Shown here: positions 8,147 to 16,951 of the stretch, in pieces
How positions within the stretch are numbered: position 1 is the first letter of the stretch
How the letters are laid out: each line of letters opens with the position of its first letter
Source: Paracoccaceae bacterium
GTDB lineage: Bacteria; Pseudomonadota; Alphaproteobacteria; Rhodobacterales; Rhodobacteraceae
Assembly: GCA_902543185.1 (NCBI GenBank)
Contig: CACBXB010000005.1
Location: 1-64,000, forward strand
DNA: 64,000 bases
Reading direction: 5' to 3'
The notes under the pieces: model-generated
Databases searched by the model: none
The model's input: only the letters and a program-made list of their open reading frames with translations
What the model was told of the DNA's origin: nothing
Made by a program: the position numbers and the translations under genes

Positions 8147-9988
8147 TTAGTCGTTTAAACTTACAATAATTAAATCTTCTGAAAATTTCTGAGCGTCTGA
8201 GGGCATTTCTCCGTCAAGGATTCTAGCTTGTTCAAAGAGAACCCTACTGAGGGCCTTTTGTACTTTTGTCGATTTCTTTGGTAATTTTTTAATGAGTGCA
8301 TGACTTGTGTTTATTTCGAGTACCTTTTTAGTTCCTTCATATTCCGGGTTTTGGGCCTTCAGAATTCTTTCTAAATTGAAATCTAAACCACCCTCGCTAG
8401 CTACGAGTCTTACGGGACTATCAACGAGGCTTGTTGACTCGACCACATCTGCAACCAATTCCTCTACGTGAGATTTAATTAGCTCAATTGTGCCTTTCGC
8501 GGCTTTTGATTTTTTGGATGTCTTACTTTCTTTTGACCCTACCTCAGTTAAATCGTAAGTGTCTCTTGAAATTGATACAAATTTCTTCTCATTGAATTGT
8601 CCCATCTGGGACATCCAAAAAGCATCTATAGGATCGGTCATAAGCAATACATCGACGTCCTTAGATTTGAAGCCCTCTAAATGGGGGCTCGATTGTGCTT
8701 GTTTTAGGGTGTCGGCAGTAAGATAATAGATTGAATCTTGTCCTGCAGCCATATTGTCTAAATAATCTTGCATCGTGATCAGCTTATTTTCTTTATTTGA
8801 AAATACCCTTATAATATCGATGATTTTGTCTCTATTTTCGTAATCCTCGTAGAGACCCTCCTTAATTACTTTTCCAAATTGAGACCAGAAAGCATCGTAC
8901 TCAATATTGTCTTTTTTTAGTTTTTTCTTAAGTTCTGATACAACCCGTTTTGTAATAGACTTTGCAATTTTCTTTAAAATGGGGCTATTTTGAACAAGCT
9001 CGCGGCTCACATTCAAATCGAGGCTGGAAGTATCTAAAATACCTTGAACAAATCGCAGCCAAGTTGGGATTAATCCATCAATATCTTTACTAATGAATAC
9101 CCTGTTTATGTATAAGCTGAGGCGAGTCTTCCGCTCGGGCTCATAGAGGTCAAATGGTGCTGTTTTAGGAATAAAGAGCAAGTTAGTAAAATCGATCGCA
9201 CCTTCAGTTTTATTATGGATGTGTAAATATGGATCATCAAACGCGCCAAAAGTGCTTTTGTAGAACTCTGAATATTCTTCACCTTTAATAGAACTGCTAG
9301 AACGTGTCCAAAGCGCTTGTGCGCTATTTGCCTGTTCTGCTTCGTTTTCATTATCTTTAACGTTGATTGGGACAGTAATATGGTCAGAATATTTTTTGAC
9401 GAGGCTTTTTATTTTAAACAAATCCAGATAATCTTTGGCGTCTTTCCGTAAAAATAGCTTTATAGTGGTTCCGGCCTCCTCTAGGTGCACGCTTTCAGAT
9501 ATGTCAAATCCATTTTGTCCGTCACTTTCCCAGACGAACGTATTTTTAGTGCCAGCTTTTTTTGAAGTAACATTAACTTTTTCAGCTACCATAAACGCCG
9601 AATAAAACCCAACTCCAAATTGTCCAATAAGTGTTTTTGCTGCATCCTTGGTGTTATCACCGACTGATAATTCTTCTAAAAAAGAGGATGTTCCGGACTT
9701 AGCAATTGTGCCAAGATTTTCAGCTAGCTCAGCCTGATCTAATCCGATCCCAGTATCTATGATGTCGATCGTCTTTTTCTTTTTATCTATATTAATTTGA
9801 ATGTTATCATCTGATGTATTTAAAACAGCAGGGTCGGTCTGGCCTAAAAATTTTCTTTTATGAATAGCGTCAGACGCATTTGATAAAAGTTCTCTCAAAA
9901 ATATATCACGATCCGAATAAAGCGAATTTATAACAATATTTAAGATTTTTCCTGTATCGGCTTCAAAACCCTGCGAATATTTATTCAT
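8147..9988 (-). CDS. htpG: Molecular chaperone HtpG (Hsp90)
   Basis: A 613-residue bacterial Hsp90. The N-terminal GHKL ATPase is intact: ELLSNASDAIHK (catalytic Glu and Asn), DTGIGLD, and GQFGVGFYSAF in the lid region; the middle domain carries LNVSRELVQ, and the C-terminal dimerisation domain follows. It assists folding of client proteins in the cytoplasm using ATP. I place the start at ATG 9988, which has a strong GGAGGAA site upstream; a longer frame to 10039 lacks one. It is probably transcribed alone, with a divergent small membrane-protein gene on the other side. Confidence 0.97.
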   Translation of the reverse strand: MNKYSQGFEADTGKILNIVINSLYSDRDIFLRELLSNASDAIHKRKFLGQTDPAVLNTSDDNIQINIDKKKKTIDIIDTGIGLDQAELAENLGTIAKSGTSSFLEELSVGDNTKDAAKTLIGQFGVGFYSAFMVAEKVNVTSKKAGTKNTFVWESDGQNGFDISESVHLEEAGTTIKLFLRKDAKDYLDLFKIKSLVKKYSDHITVPINVKDNENEAEQANSAQALWTRSSSSIKGEEYSEFYKSTFGAFDDPYLHIHNKTEGAIDFTNLLFIPKTAPFDLYEPERKTRLSLYINRVFISKDIDGLIPTWLRFVQGILDTSSLDLNVSRELVQNSPILKKIAKSITKRVVSELKKKLKKDNIEYDAFWSQFGKVIKEGLYEDYENRDKIIDIIRVFSNKENKLITMQDYLDNMAAGQDSIYYLTADTLKQAQSSPHLEGFKSKDVDVLLMTDPIDAFWMSQMGQFNEKKFVSISRDTYDLTEVGSKESKTSKKSKAAKGTIELIKSHVEELVADVVESTSLVDSPVRLVASEGGLDFNLERILKAQNPEYEGTKKVLEINTSHALIKKLPKKSTKVQKALSRVLFEQARILDGEMPSDAQKFSEDLIIVSLND

Positions 9989-10181
9989 TATTTCCTCCAA
10001 AATTCGTAACAGATTTAATATTTTATTTGAGAAATTCAAGCAGCCAAATTAGTTAATTGAATTCAGAGGTGATGACCAACTAAACTTGACAAAGTAATTT
10101 ATTGCTCTGTTTGAATTTGTTGCTAAAATTTAAATTGATACATAATAGTTGTATAAATTGAAAAGTTATCAGGGAGCCAGA

Positions 10182-10364
10182 GTGGAGAATTTTATTCCGT
10201 ATGTTGTGATTTTTATTTTAATTGTTGGCATACCTATTTTTGTTCGCCTTTTCTTTAAAAGGAGCTCAGAAGATAGCAACGTCACTGATAGAATGCTGGA
10301 ATGGCAGCAGAAAAAACATGAGGATAGAGTTAAAAGGCAACATACTCCTTGGACTGGGGAATAA
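10182..10364 (+). CDS. Small single-pass membrane protein of unknown function
   Basis: About 60 residues starting at GTG 10182 with GGAG five bases upstream (a TTG at 10149 is less likely). Residues 4-22 form one hydrophobic segment (YVVIFILIVGIPIFVRLFF), followed by a charged cytoplasmic-looking tail ending HTPWTGE. No family is recognised. It is divergent from htpG. Confidence 0.5.
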   Translation: MENFIPYVVIFILIVGIPIFVRLFFKRSSEDSNVTDRMLEWQQKKHEDRVKRQHTPWTGE

Positions 10365-10494
10365 GCCAGTTTTTTTGTAAAAAGAAATAAGCGATTTTGA
10401 ATAAAGATATATTTCACTTTACCAGAGCAACTTAAAAAGCTTAATTAAATTTAAGACATTAACAAATAATTGGTTTTTCATTTGGACAAGACTT

Positions 10495-11316
10495 ATGGCG
10501 TTAATTATTAAATCAGATCAAGTTTCTGGTTCAGACTTCGTTCCAGGAGTTCTGCAAAAGCTACTGCTCGAAAAGAAAAAAACGGGTCAGGAAAGATTAC
10601 AGATAAAGCAGTTTGAGTTTATGGAAGAAATTCAATTTGAGTTCAAAACCGAAGAAGGTTCCCTGAGCTGGTTAATGCCATTGACTAGTAATTTAAAATA
10701 CAATGGTCTGGATTTAGGTAAGAATTCACTATTGATTTTGCCTCCCAATTCTCCTTTAAAAATAGAGGGCCTTATAGGTGAAAAGCTTATTATCTGCTCG
10801 GTATTGCAGATACAGCGTTTTATAAAAAATAATGATAAAATTCCCTTAAACATAAAATGTGTCGATTGGTCAGTAGAGCCTGTTCTTTTATCAGAATTTG
10901 ACTCTAGAAAGAGGATTTATCTTGCAAGCCCTGTCCTTTGGGATGGTTTAGATTGTGTTAAAGGAGAAATGATTTATTATCCTAAGGGTGGTACTGCTCC
11001 GCCGCATTATCATACTGGAGCAGAACATTTCCAATTTGTTATTGAAGGGTCTGGAACCGCCTATGTTAATGGCTCTTCCGAAGTTGTTAGCGAAGGCGAT
11101 ATTATTTACAGCTTCGAGGATGAAACGCATTGGTTTGAGAATTATATCTCTGATAGTTTTGTGTTCGCGGAGTTTTTTGTGCCTGGCAATTATAAAACAA
11201 TTTGGGAGAACCCTGAAAAAGTGTGCACCTGGTTGCCGACTGGTAAAGACATTTCTGGCCGGCCTGCTGCTCGGAACATTGCCAAGCACGTTGCAGGTCA
11301 AGGTAAAGACGTTTAA
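10495..11316 (+). CDS. Two-domain cupin protein
   Basis: 273 residues with a degenerate cupin in the N-terminal half and an intact one in the C-terminal half. The latter shows motif 1 as PPHYHTGAEHFQFVIEGSG (two His and Glu) and motif 2 as GDIIYSFEDETHWFEN (the third His), which would bind one metal ion. Bicupins of this size include (S)-ureidoglycine aminohydrolase-like and dioxygenase-like enzymes, but neither identity can be supported here. The gene stands alone, with about 130 bases of AT-rich sequence before it and 170 after it. Confidence 0.65.
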   Translation: MALIIKSDQVSGSDFVPGVLQKLLLEKKKTGQERLQIKQFEFMEEIQFEFKTEEGSLSWLMPLTSNLKYNGLDLGKNSLLILPPNSPLKIEGLIGEKLIICSVLQIQRFIKNNDKIPLNIKCVDWSVEPVLLSEFDSRKRIYLASPVLWDGLDCVKGEMIYYPKGGTAPPHYHTGAEHFQFVIEGSGTAYVNGSSEVVSEGDIIYSFEDETHWFENYISDSFVFAEFFVPGNYKTIWENPEKVCTWLPTGKDISGRPAARNIAKHVAGQGKDV

Positions 11317-11488
11317 AAATACGCTTCTGGACGTTTTTTAAAAACCGAACTCAGTTAATCGTATAATTGTTGCTTCTGTTTCAAAAAAAATAAGGTTATG
11401 AGCTATATGATTGCAGTACGAAAGCATAAATTTAGTATAGGTCCCCCAAATAGTTTCATTTATGAATAGAATTTAGGACTTTCATCGT

Positions 11489-12079
11489 ATGTTAACGTTC
11501 GCCATTTCGGTATTTTTGTTAATTATTACCCCAGGACCGGGTGTCTTGAGTACTGCCGGCTTTGGTGCCGCATATGGTTTTAAACAATCATTGCGTTATG
11601 TATTTGGGCTATTTCTTGGCACAAATTTGGTTTTTTTAGCAGTTGCTTCAGGTCTGATCGCGGTATTACTGTCTGTTCCTTCCCTTAGGATATTTTTATT
11701 GGTTTTATCAACTTGCTACCTCTTATACTTAGCCTCTAAGATTGCCTTAGCGGGTTCAAATATTGCGTTTATAAAGGCCAAAGCCCCTCCTGGAATTGCT
11801 TCTGGTGTGTTACTTCAAGCGATCAACCCAAAGGCTTATGTAGTAAACACAACGTTTGTATCTGGTTTTGCTTTTTACCAATCAAGTTTTGCTATCGAAT
11901 TAATCATTAAATTTTTTATTATTAATTCGATCTGGATCCCTTTACACTTTCTCTGGTTATATGCTGGCACTGTGTTGCATGAGTTAAACTTATCTAATAA
12001 AAATCAAAGGATAATAAATTTAATGCTGTCGTTTTCGATGATTGCCGCCGTTGTAATCTCAATTTTATATTCATTTTAA
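11489..12079 (+). CDS. LysE/RhtB-family amino-acid exporter (first of two)
   Basis: 196 residues, nearly all hydrophobic, with about six membrane segments and the family signature TPGPGVLSTAGFGAAYG near residue 15. LysE/RhtB proteins export amino acids or derivatives with the proton gradient. ATG 11489 is preceded by AGGA. The stop lies three bases from the start of a second LysE-type gene, so the two form an operon and may act as a pair. Confidence 0.82.
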   Translation: MLTFAISVFLLIITPGPGVLSTAGFGAAYGFKQSLRYVFGLFLGTNLVFLAVASGLIAVLLSVPSLRIFLLVLSTCYLLYLASKIALAGSNIAFIKAKAPPGIASGVLLQAINPKAYVVNTTFVSGFAFYQSSFAIELIIKFFIINSIWIPLHFLWLYAGTVLHELNLSNKNQRIINLMLSFSMIAAVVISILYSF

Positions 12080-12082
12080 GAC

Positions 12083-12721
12083 ATGGCGTTATCTGATTGG
12101 TTTTTACTGGCTATGGTTTGTTTGGCTGGCGCGGCATCTCCGGGACCCAGTATAATTTTATTAATAAATTCGGTTATTAAAGATGGTCGGAAAGCAGGTG
12201 TGGCGTTCGGCATCGCCCATGGGCTTGGAATATTTGTCTATGCTGCATTGGTTACATCTGGATTAATAATTTTTCTTTCAGTTGCTCCTTGGTTTTCTAT
12301 TGCTCTAGAGTTTGCTGGTTTAATATTTTTGCTCTGGCTTTCCGTATCAATGATCAAAAATAGCTTTCAAAAGATACCGATCGATGAGACAGACTCTGAA
12401 CATTTATCGGTGCCGTTGTTTGAATATGTCCGTAACGGTTTTTTGATTGTTTTTCTAAATCCCAAAATAGCGGCCTTTTACTTGGCTATATTCAGCCAGT
12501 TTTTAGACGCTGCATCTAATCTCGAGTATAAAATTTTAATGGTGGTTACTGCAACCGTGATAGATGGACTTTGGTATATACTATTAACTTTTGTTATAGC
12601 CGTACCGAAATTTATTAAATTTTTTAAGTTTAGCGCGAAGAAAATTGAATTTTTCTTGGGTGTAGTACTACTTCTTGTAAGTTTCGTTTTAGGAATTAAT
12701 ATTACATTAACATTTTTGTAA
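12083..12721 (+). CDS. LysE/RhtB-family amino-acid exporter (second of two)
   Basis: 212 residues with six predicted membrane segments and the signature SPGPSIILLINSVIKDGRKAG characteristic of LysE/RhtB exporters. It follows the previous exporter gene by three bases and differs clearly from it in sequence, so it is an old paralogue rather than a recent duplicate. The substrate is unknown. Confidence 0.85.
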   Translation: MALSDWFLLAMVCLAGAASPGPSIILLINSVIKDGRKAGVAFGIAHGLGIFVYAALVTSGLIIFLSVAPWFSIALEFAGLIFLLWLSVSMIKNSFQKIPIDETDSEHLSVPLFEYVRNGFLIVFLNPKIAAFYLAIFSQFLDAASNLEYKILMVVTATVIDGLWYILLTFVIAVPKFIKFFKFSAKKIEFFLGVVLLLVSFVLGINITLTFL

Positions 12722-12786
12722 AAAGTGTAGCGGTAGAGCTTTCAAATGAACAAATTAGAAAAAGTTGATCAATTTATAAGGTAAAG

Positions 12787-12981
12787 ATGCAGATGGATAA
12801 CCTTTTAAACCCTAATAATGAATTTATTCAGAGGTGTCCGAGGTGCTCAGCACCTTTAAAAACTATTGTTGTTCATGGTCATGAAGCCTGCAGTACCTGT
12901 AAATCAAATATCATGGAGTGCTGTACGGGAGACAACTGTAACACAGATTACAATTTGGCAGTTGGCTATGAAAGGGCCTAG
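12787..12981 (+). CDS. Small zinc-ribbon protein
   Basis: 64 residues with RCPRC and ACSTC pairs that make a classic four-cysteine zinc ribbon, plus a further CC and C cluster (MECCTGDNC). ATG 12787 is preceded by AAGG at normal distance. No function is known to me; such proteins usually bind partner proteins or nucleic acid. Confidence 0.6.
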   Translation: MQMDNLLNPNNEFIQRCPRCSAPLKTIVVHGHEACSTCKSNIMECCTGDNCNTDYNLAVGYERA

Positions 12982-13018
12982 AAACATAATCACTAGAGTT
13001 TATCATTGTGTTTTTTAA

Positions 13019-13435
13019 ATGAAACTTGAATTTCACCATATTAATTTTGTATCTAAAGATGTCGGTAAATTGCACGATTTTTATACCAAAATCTTGCAGT
13101 TAGAAAATATACCAATTGAAAACTTTCCACGACCTCTAGAAACAAAAAACACTGGCTACAGTGGCGAGATAAAGTTTGCAACAGATGGGTTTATGCAAAT
13201 GCATTTAGCGGAAAAAGATTTGAATGTTGCGGCAAAGCATAACATGCACATTAATCCAGTGGAAAAAGGTCATATTGCTTTTAGAACTGATGATCTAAAG
13301 ACATTTTTAAAGGTGCTTAAAGAAAACCAAATTCCATATGCTGACTATGGAACAACTTTTGCCAAAGAGTGGCATCAAGTCTTTTTTCATGACCCTGAGG
13401 GGAATATAATCGAAGTTCACCAAAAAGTTAATTGA
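13019..13435 (+). CDS. VOC/glyoxalase-fold metalloprotein
   Basis: 138 residues with the vicinal-oxygen-chelate fold: an N-terminal HHINFVSKDVGKLHDFY module and a C-terminal HIAFRTDD ... FFHDPEGNIIEVHQ module, each supplying His/Glu metal ligands. Members include lactoylglutathione lyase, fosfomycin-resistance-type thiol transferases and ring-cleavage dioxygenases. The short single-unit size suggests a dimeric lyase or transferase; the substrate cannot be assigned. It converges with the FMN-binding protein gene on the minus strand. Confidence 0.75.
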   Translation: MKLEFHHINFVSKDVGKLHDFYTKILQLENIPIENFPRPLETKNTGYSGEIKFATDGFMQMHLAEKDLNVAAKHNMHINPVEKGHIAFRTDDLKTFLKVLKENQIPYADYGTTFAKEWHQVFFHDPEGNIIEVHQKVN

Positions 13436-13440
13436 GCTAT

Positions 13441-13998
13441 TTACGGTGCAAGCCAAGTTCCAGACCACTTACTTTCTCTTGTAAATAGAGCTCGGGTGTG
13501 GCGGGTGCCAAGGTGCGTTAAATCCATTTCCTCGATTTTTACTTCTATAACACAAAATCTTTCAAAGTTAGCTGGTTTTTCATAGGAAAATGAAGTTGAT
13601 ATCGAAGTACCAGGGGCTGGGCGTGTGCCGTAGGATATACGGGATTTGTAAGGTACTTTGTCCCATTTTTCTCTTAAAGTTTCGCCTGTTTTTATTTCTG
13701 AAACCGCTTTAAAACGAATTTGTAATTTATTTTTTGGAAACCAGATGTGTACACCGACTTTAGGGTTCATTTTTAGTTCCTTAATTTTTCTACTCTTTAA
13801 ATCCGTGTGCACTTCAAGTGTTGCAGCCATTTGGTCGGCTTGCCTCAAGACAACCGTTCGCAGTTCTGGCATTCCTTTCAATCCAACGGTTCCAAAAGTT
13901 GGATAAAGCGCTGGGGATTTCTTATCAACGGTTCCTCTTATGATTAATCCCCAAGCATACTCGTGCATAACTTTGAGATTATCAAATTCATTTTTCAT
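13441..13998 (-). CDS. Pyridoxamine-5'-phosphate oxidase-like FMN-binding protein
   Basis: About 185 residues with the split-barrel FMN-binding pattern: PTFGTVGLKGMPELRTVVLR and, downstream, WDKVPYKSRISYGTRPAPGT as in PNPOx-related proteins. It may oxidise a B6 vitamer or act as a general flavin reductase; the classical PdxH C-terminal motif is not obvious. I place the start at ATG 13998, which has AGGTG upstream and leaves seven bases after the UbiB-like kinase gene, so the two form an operon. An alternative start at 14031 would overlap that gene. Confidence 0.72.
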   Translation of the reverse strand: MKNEFDNLKVMHEYAWGLIIRGTVDKKSPALYPTFGTVGLKGMPELRTVVLRQADQMAATLEVHTDLKSRKIKELKMNPKVGVHIWFPKNKLQIRFKAVSEIKTGETLREKWDKVPYKSRISYGTRPAPGTSISTSFSYEKPANFERFCVIEVKIEEMDLTHLGTRHTRALFTRESKWSGTWLAP

Positions 13999-14005
13999 AG
14001 TGCGT

Positions 14006-15349
14006 TCACCTGTTTTGGAGTATTTTATCATATTCTTTTATTATATTGAGGATTGGAATTGAGGCGTTTATCGACCTAAAAAACAAAAGAAATCCCAAAA
14101 TTTTTCGTTGTATGAAAATGAAATCTGGATCAAAAAGAGTTTGAGGGATTATGTTTTGAAATTCTTTTATTTTATCTGCTTCAATTAAATCAAACAGCTT
14201 AGAGTCAGCAAAATTAAAATTTTCACTAAAATTCAATTCCTCTATTACCGTATCAATTAATTCATTTATGAAATCATCTAAATTTTTATCTATATTATTT
14301 GGTAGAAACCCATTTCTATTAAGAAAGTTTTTTATTTTTTTTCGATTTAAGGTCAGCCCCACATTTAGCAAACCTTCATATAAACCTTTTGTGTCATTTG
14401 ATACATTTGAACAAGAGCCAAAATCTAAAAGGACAACTTTATAGTCTGCTGATTTCAATAAAAAATTTGAAAGGTTTGGATCGGTTTGTACAAACTGAAA
14501 GATAAAAATTTCATCTAATAATAATTTAATTAGTAACTCAGCTATTTTATTTTTCTCCAACTTTACTATGGAATTTTGTGAGGAAAGTTCAGAGCCATCT
14601 TCAAATGACATTGCTAATATCTGGTCTGTTGAGAATTCACTAAAAACTGCTGGAACTCTTAGATTTTCATTAGCTTTGCAAAACGCTGAGTATGTCCTAA
14701 TATTTTCGGCTTCTAAAATGTATTCACTCTCTGCTAATAATTGCTCTTCACATATCTTGAAATAATAATCTGAGTCGAAATCTTGAGGTAGAAATTTGCC
14801 TTTGTTAACTAAGAAACGAAGCGACCGCATATCGTTTTTAATTGTCTCACGAATATTTGGAAATTGGATCTTAATTGCTAGTTCTAAACCATTTTTTAAT
14901 TTGGCTTTGTGCACCTGCCCTATGGAAGCTGCAGCAAAGGGTTGCACCTCAAAACTATCAAAATTTCTTAACCACCCTGGTCCCCAGTTTTTATCTAAGA
15001 TTTTCTTAACTTGGCGCGGTGGCATCGAGTAACCAGAGGATCTTAATTGTCCAATAATTTGTGAAATTTCAGGTGTAAAAATTAATTGATCATCTATAGA
15101 AATAAGCTGCCCAAATTTCATAGCAGCACCCCTAAGTTGTTTGAGGGTTTCAACTGTGGAGTAGGCATTTTTTGTTGAAAAAAGTGATTTGTTTAAATTT
15201 ACAGATTTTCCCATGAAAAGGTCTAAGATCATATCTCCTGATGTTTGAAGGCCAATCCTTATTAATAGGTTTGTCGTTTTAAGATTTCGTTCAATTAAGG
15301 AACTTGGCAAGCGCTTTGGAGGATTTGACTTCCGGGTTTCGTTATCCAT
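14006..15349 (-). CDS. ABC1/UbiB-family atypical kinase
   Basis: 447 residues with the ABC1 hallmarks in order: KFGQ (the KxGQ motif, about residue 98), the Ala-rich AAASIGQVH in place of a P-loop, the lysine in AIKIQFP, and DFGS. UbiB-family members support ubiquinone biosynthesis or membrane lipid handling, but this protein lacks an obvious C-terminal transmembrane pair and is closer to the soluble ABC1 kinases, so I give no gene symbol. It is the first gene of a two-gene minus-strand unit, preceded by a hairpin terminator and a possible leader at 15455-15576. Confidence 0.82.
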   Translation of the reverse strand: MDNETRKSNPPKRLPSSLIERNLKTTNLLIRIGLQTSGDMILDLFMGKSVNLNKSLFSTKNAYSTVETLKQLRGAAMKFGQLISIDDQLIFTPEISQIIGQLRSSGYSMPPRQVKKILDKNWGPGWLRNFDSFEVQPFAAASIGQVHKAKLKNGLELAIKIQFPNIRETIKNDMRSLRFLVNKGKFLPQDFDSDYYFKICEEQLLAESEYILEAENIRTYSAFCKANENLRVPAVFSEFSTDQILAMSFEDGSELSSQNSIVKLEKNKIAELLIKLLLDEIFIFQFVQTDPNLSNFLLKSADYKVVLLDFGSCSNVSNDTKGLYEGLLNVGLTLNRKKIKNFLNRNGFLPNNIDKNLDDFINELIDTVIEELNFSENFNFADSKLFDLIEADKIKEFQNIIPQTLFDPDFIFIQRKILGFLLFFRSINASIPILNIIKEYDKILQNR

Positions 15350-15454
15350 TTTATATTCGTTATTCTACAGTTATTGTGTCTTGCTCTTTGGTATGAGGTA
15401 ATTTTAGGTCGAAAGGTACTTAACTCAATTTTTTTGAAAAAATAAAGCAGATAC

Positions 15455-15484
15455 AAAAAAAACCTTCCTGTTGGAAGGTTTTTT
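15455..15484. terminator. Bidirectional intrinsic terminator
   Basis: A perfect 8-bp stem AACCTTCC / GGAAGGTT (15461-15468 and 15473-15480) with loop TGTT is flanked by an A-run on the left and a T-run on the right, so it would work on either strand. No coding gene ends just before it on either strand. On the minus strand it lies between a short Ile/Val/Thr-rich ORF and the ABC1 kinase gene, which is the geometry of an attenuator. Confidence 0.75.
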
Positions 15485-15522
15485 GTGCAGATCGGGGGAG
15501 GAACCTCTCTGTCTTATTTAAG

Positions 15523-15576
15523 TCACGAAGGGAGGGTCGTAACACTTATCATTACTATAAAGCGCGCTTCATTCAT
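15523..15576 (-). other. Candidate 17-codon leader peptide ahead of the terminator
   Basis: On the minus strand ATG 15576 opens a 17-codon frame reading MNEARFIVMISVTTLPS, rich in Ile, Val and Thr as in branched-chain or threonine operon leaders. A 7-bp inverted repeat (CCTCTCT at 15504-15510 with AGGGAGG at 15529-15535) overlaps its 3' end, and the terminator follows about 40 bases further. The ribosome binding site is weak and the downstream gene (ABC1 kinase) is not an amino-acid biosynthesis gene. The rest of 15485-15859 is AT-rich and holds nothing else I recognise. Confidence 0.25.
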
Positions 15577-15859
15577 TAACCACTATAACTTTTACATATT
15601 CGCTATGCGCAGCCTGCATACCTATGCCTATGTCCATTGTGGGCCTAATGGGCTTTTATTAGAAACCCAAGCAAATATTTTAGCATTTGAGGGTTTGAGT
15701 ATTTGAATTGAATTGGAACAAAATTAATCAAATTTAATCTTAATGATTAAATAATAATCGTTCTTATTTTAAAAAACTTAAGCCTCTGATTAATAATAAG
15801 GTCTTGTAACTATTTTTTGATAGGCTAAATTTTTCGATACAAAAAGGGAGATTTTACTA

Positions 15860-16867
15860 ATGAAACGTAATTTGGGAAAATTTGTCGCCTTGGCACTCGG
15901 CTTAGGTTTGGCAACTGAGTCATTCGCAGAAGAATGGAATGTGTCAACTTGGGGAAAGCGCCGGGCTTTCACGGAACACATTGAAAAATTAGCAGAACTT
16001 GTATCAGCTAAAACAAATGGTGAGTTCACAATGAATGTAAGTTATGGTGGCTTGTCGAAAAACCGTGAAAACTTAGATGGTATTTCTATTGGTGCCTTCG
16101 AGATGGCACAATTTTGTGCTGGTTATCACCGTGATAAAAACAGAGCAATAACAGTGCTTGAATTGCCATTTCTCGGGGTCGAAACTTTAGACCAAGAAGT
16201 AGCTGTTAGTCATGCCGTTTATGATCATCCAGCTGTAAAAGATGAAATGGCCCAGTGGAATGCAAAGATCATTATGACATCGCCAATGCCTCAGTACAAT
16301 TTAGTTGGAACAGGTGAACCCAGAGACACTTTAGCCGAGTTCAACGGGATGCGCGTTCGTGCAACGGGCGGATTAGGCGCAGCTTTTAAAGCAGTTGGAG
16401 GAGTTCCTACTTCTGTTACTGCGACCGAAGCTTATCAAGCAATGGAAAGCGGTGTTGTCGATACGGTAGCTTTCGCTCAGCACGCACACTTATCCTTTGG
16501 CACTATAAACCAAGCGGACTGGTGGACTGCTAATCTTAACCCCGGAACTGTTAACTGCCCTGTTGTTGTAAATATTGACGCATACGAAGGTCTATCTGCA
16601 GCGCACCGGGAAGCACTTGATAGTTCTATTGATGAAGCAATTGCGCATTATCTCAAAAACTATGGAGAACTGCTTGAAAAGTGGGATAGCATTCTTGTAG
16701 AAAAGAACGTCAAAAAAGTAATGATTGATCCAGCAGTCATAGAAGAGTTTAAAGCTGCGGCGGCGGTTCCAGCAAGAGATGCTTGGATAGCTGATATGTC
16801 TGCACAGGGTTTACCCGCTCAGGATTTATATGATCTGGTTCAGACAACCTTAGCAGCGTCTAAGTAA
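15860..16867 (+). CDS. dctP: TRAP transporter substrate-binding protein (DctP family)
   Basis: 335 residues with a cleavable Sec signal ending near SFAEEW (residue about 23). The body follows the DctP fold: ELPFLGV early, the GMRVRATGGLGAAFKAVGGVPTSVTATEAYQAMESGVVD core with the conserved arginine that binds the substrate carboxylate, and a long C-terminal helix. It binds an organic acid in the periplasm and delivers it to the membrane subunits encoded just downstream. AGGGAG precedes ATG 15860. A hairpin terminator separates it from the permease genes, which would keep the binding protein in excess. Confidence 0.92.
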   Translation: MKRNLGKFVALALGLGLATESFAEEWNVSTWGKRRAFTEHIEKLAELVSAKTNGEFTMNVSYGGLSKNRENLDGISIGAFEMAQFCAGYHRDKNRAITVLELPFLGVETLDQEVAVSHAVYDHPAVKDEMAQWNAKIIMTSPMPQYNLVGTGEPRDTLAEFNGMRVRATGGLGAAFKAVGGVPTSVTATEAYQAMESGVVDTVAFAQHAHLSFGTINQADWWTANLNPGTVNCPVVVNIDAYEGLSAAHREALDSSIDEAIAHYLKNYGELLEKWDSILVEKNVKKVMIDPAVIEEFKAAAAVPARDAWIADMSAQGLPAQDLYDLVQTTLAASK

Positions 16868-16876
16868 TAAAATTTA

Positions 16877-16902
16877 TGGGGGCACTGTTGCCCCCATTTT
16901 TT
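16877..16902 (+). terminator. Intergenic terminator between TRAP binding protein and permease genes
   Basis: A stem TGGGGGCA / TGCCCCCA with loop CTGT is followed by six T residues. It lies 10 bases after the dctP stop and about 50 before dctQ, so it most likely acts as a partial terminator that lowers permease expression relative to the binding protein. Confidence 0.85.
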
Positions 16903-16951
16903 CTGCTAATAGTATTTGCTTTTTAACTCATACGAAAAAGATGACTGAATT

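Noticed and set aside
10169-10417. Minus-strand frame opposite the small membrane protein.
   Set aside because: It is antisense to the better supported plus-strand gene and lacks a start signal.
15485-15706. A 73-codon plus-strand frame as a real gene.
   Set aside because: It begins inside the terminator region, has no ribosome site and overlaps structured sequence; composition is not protein-like.
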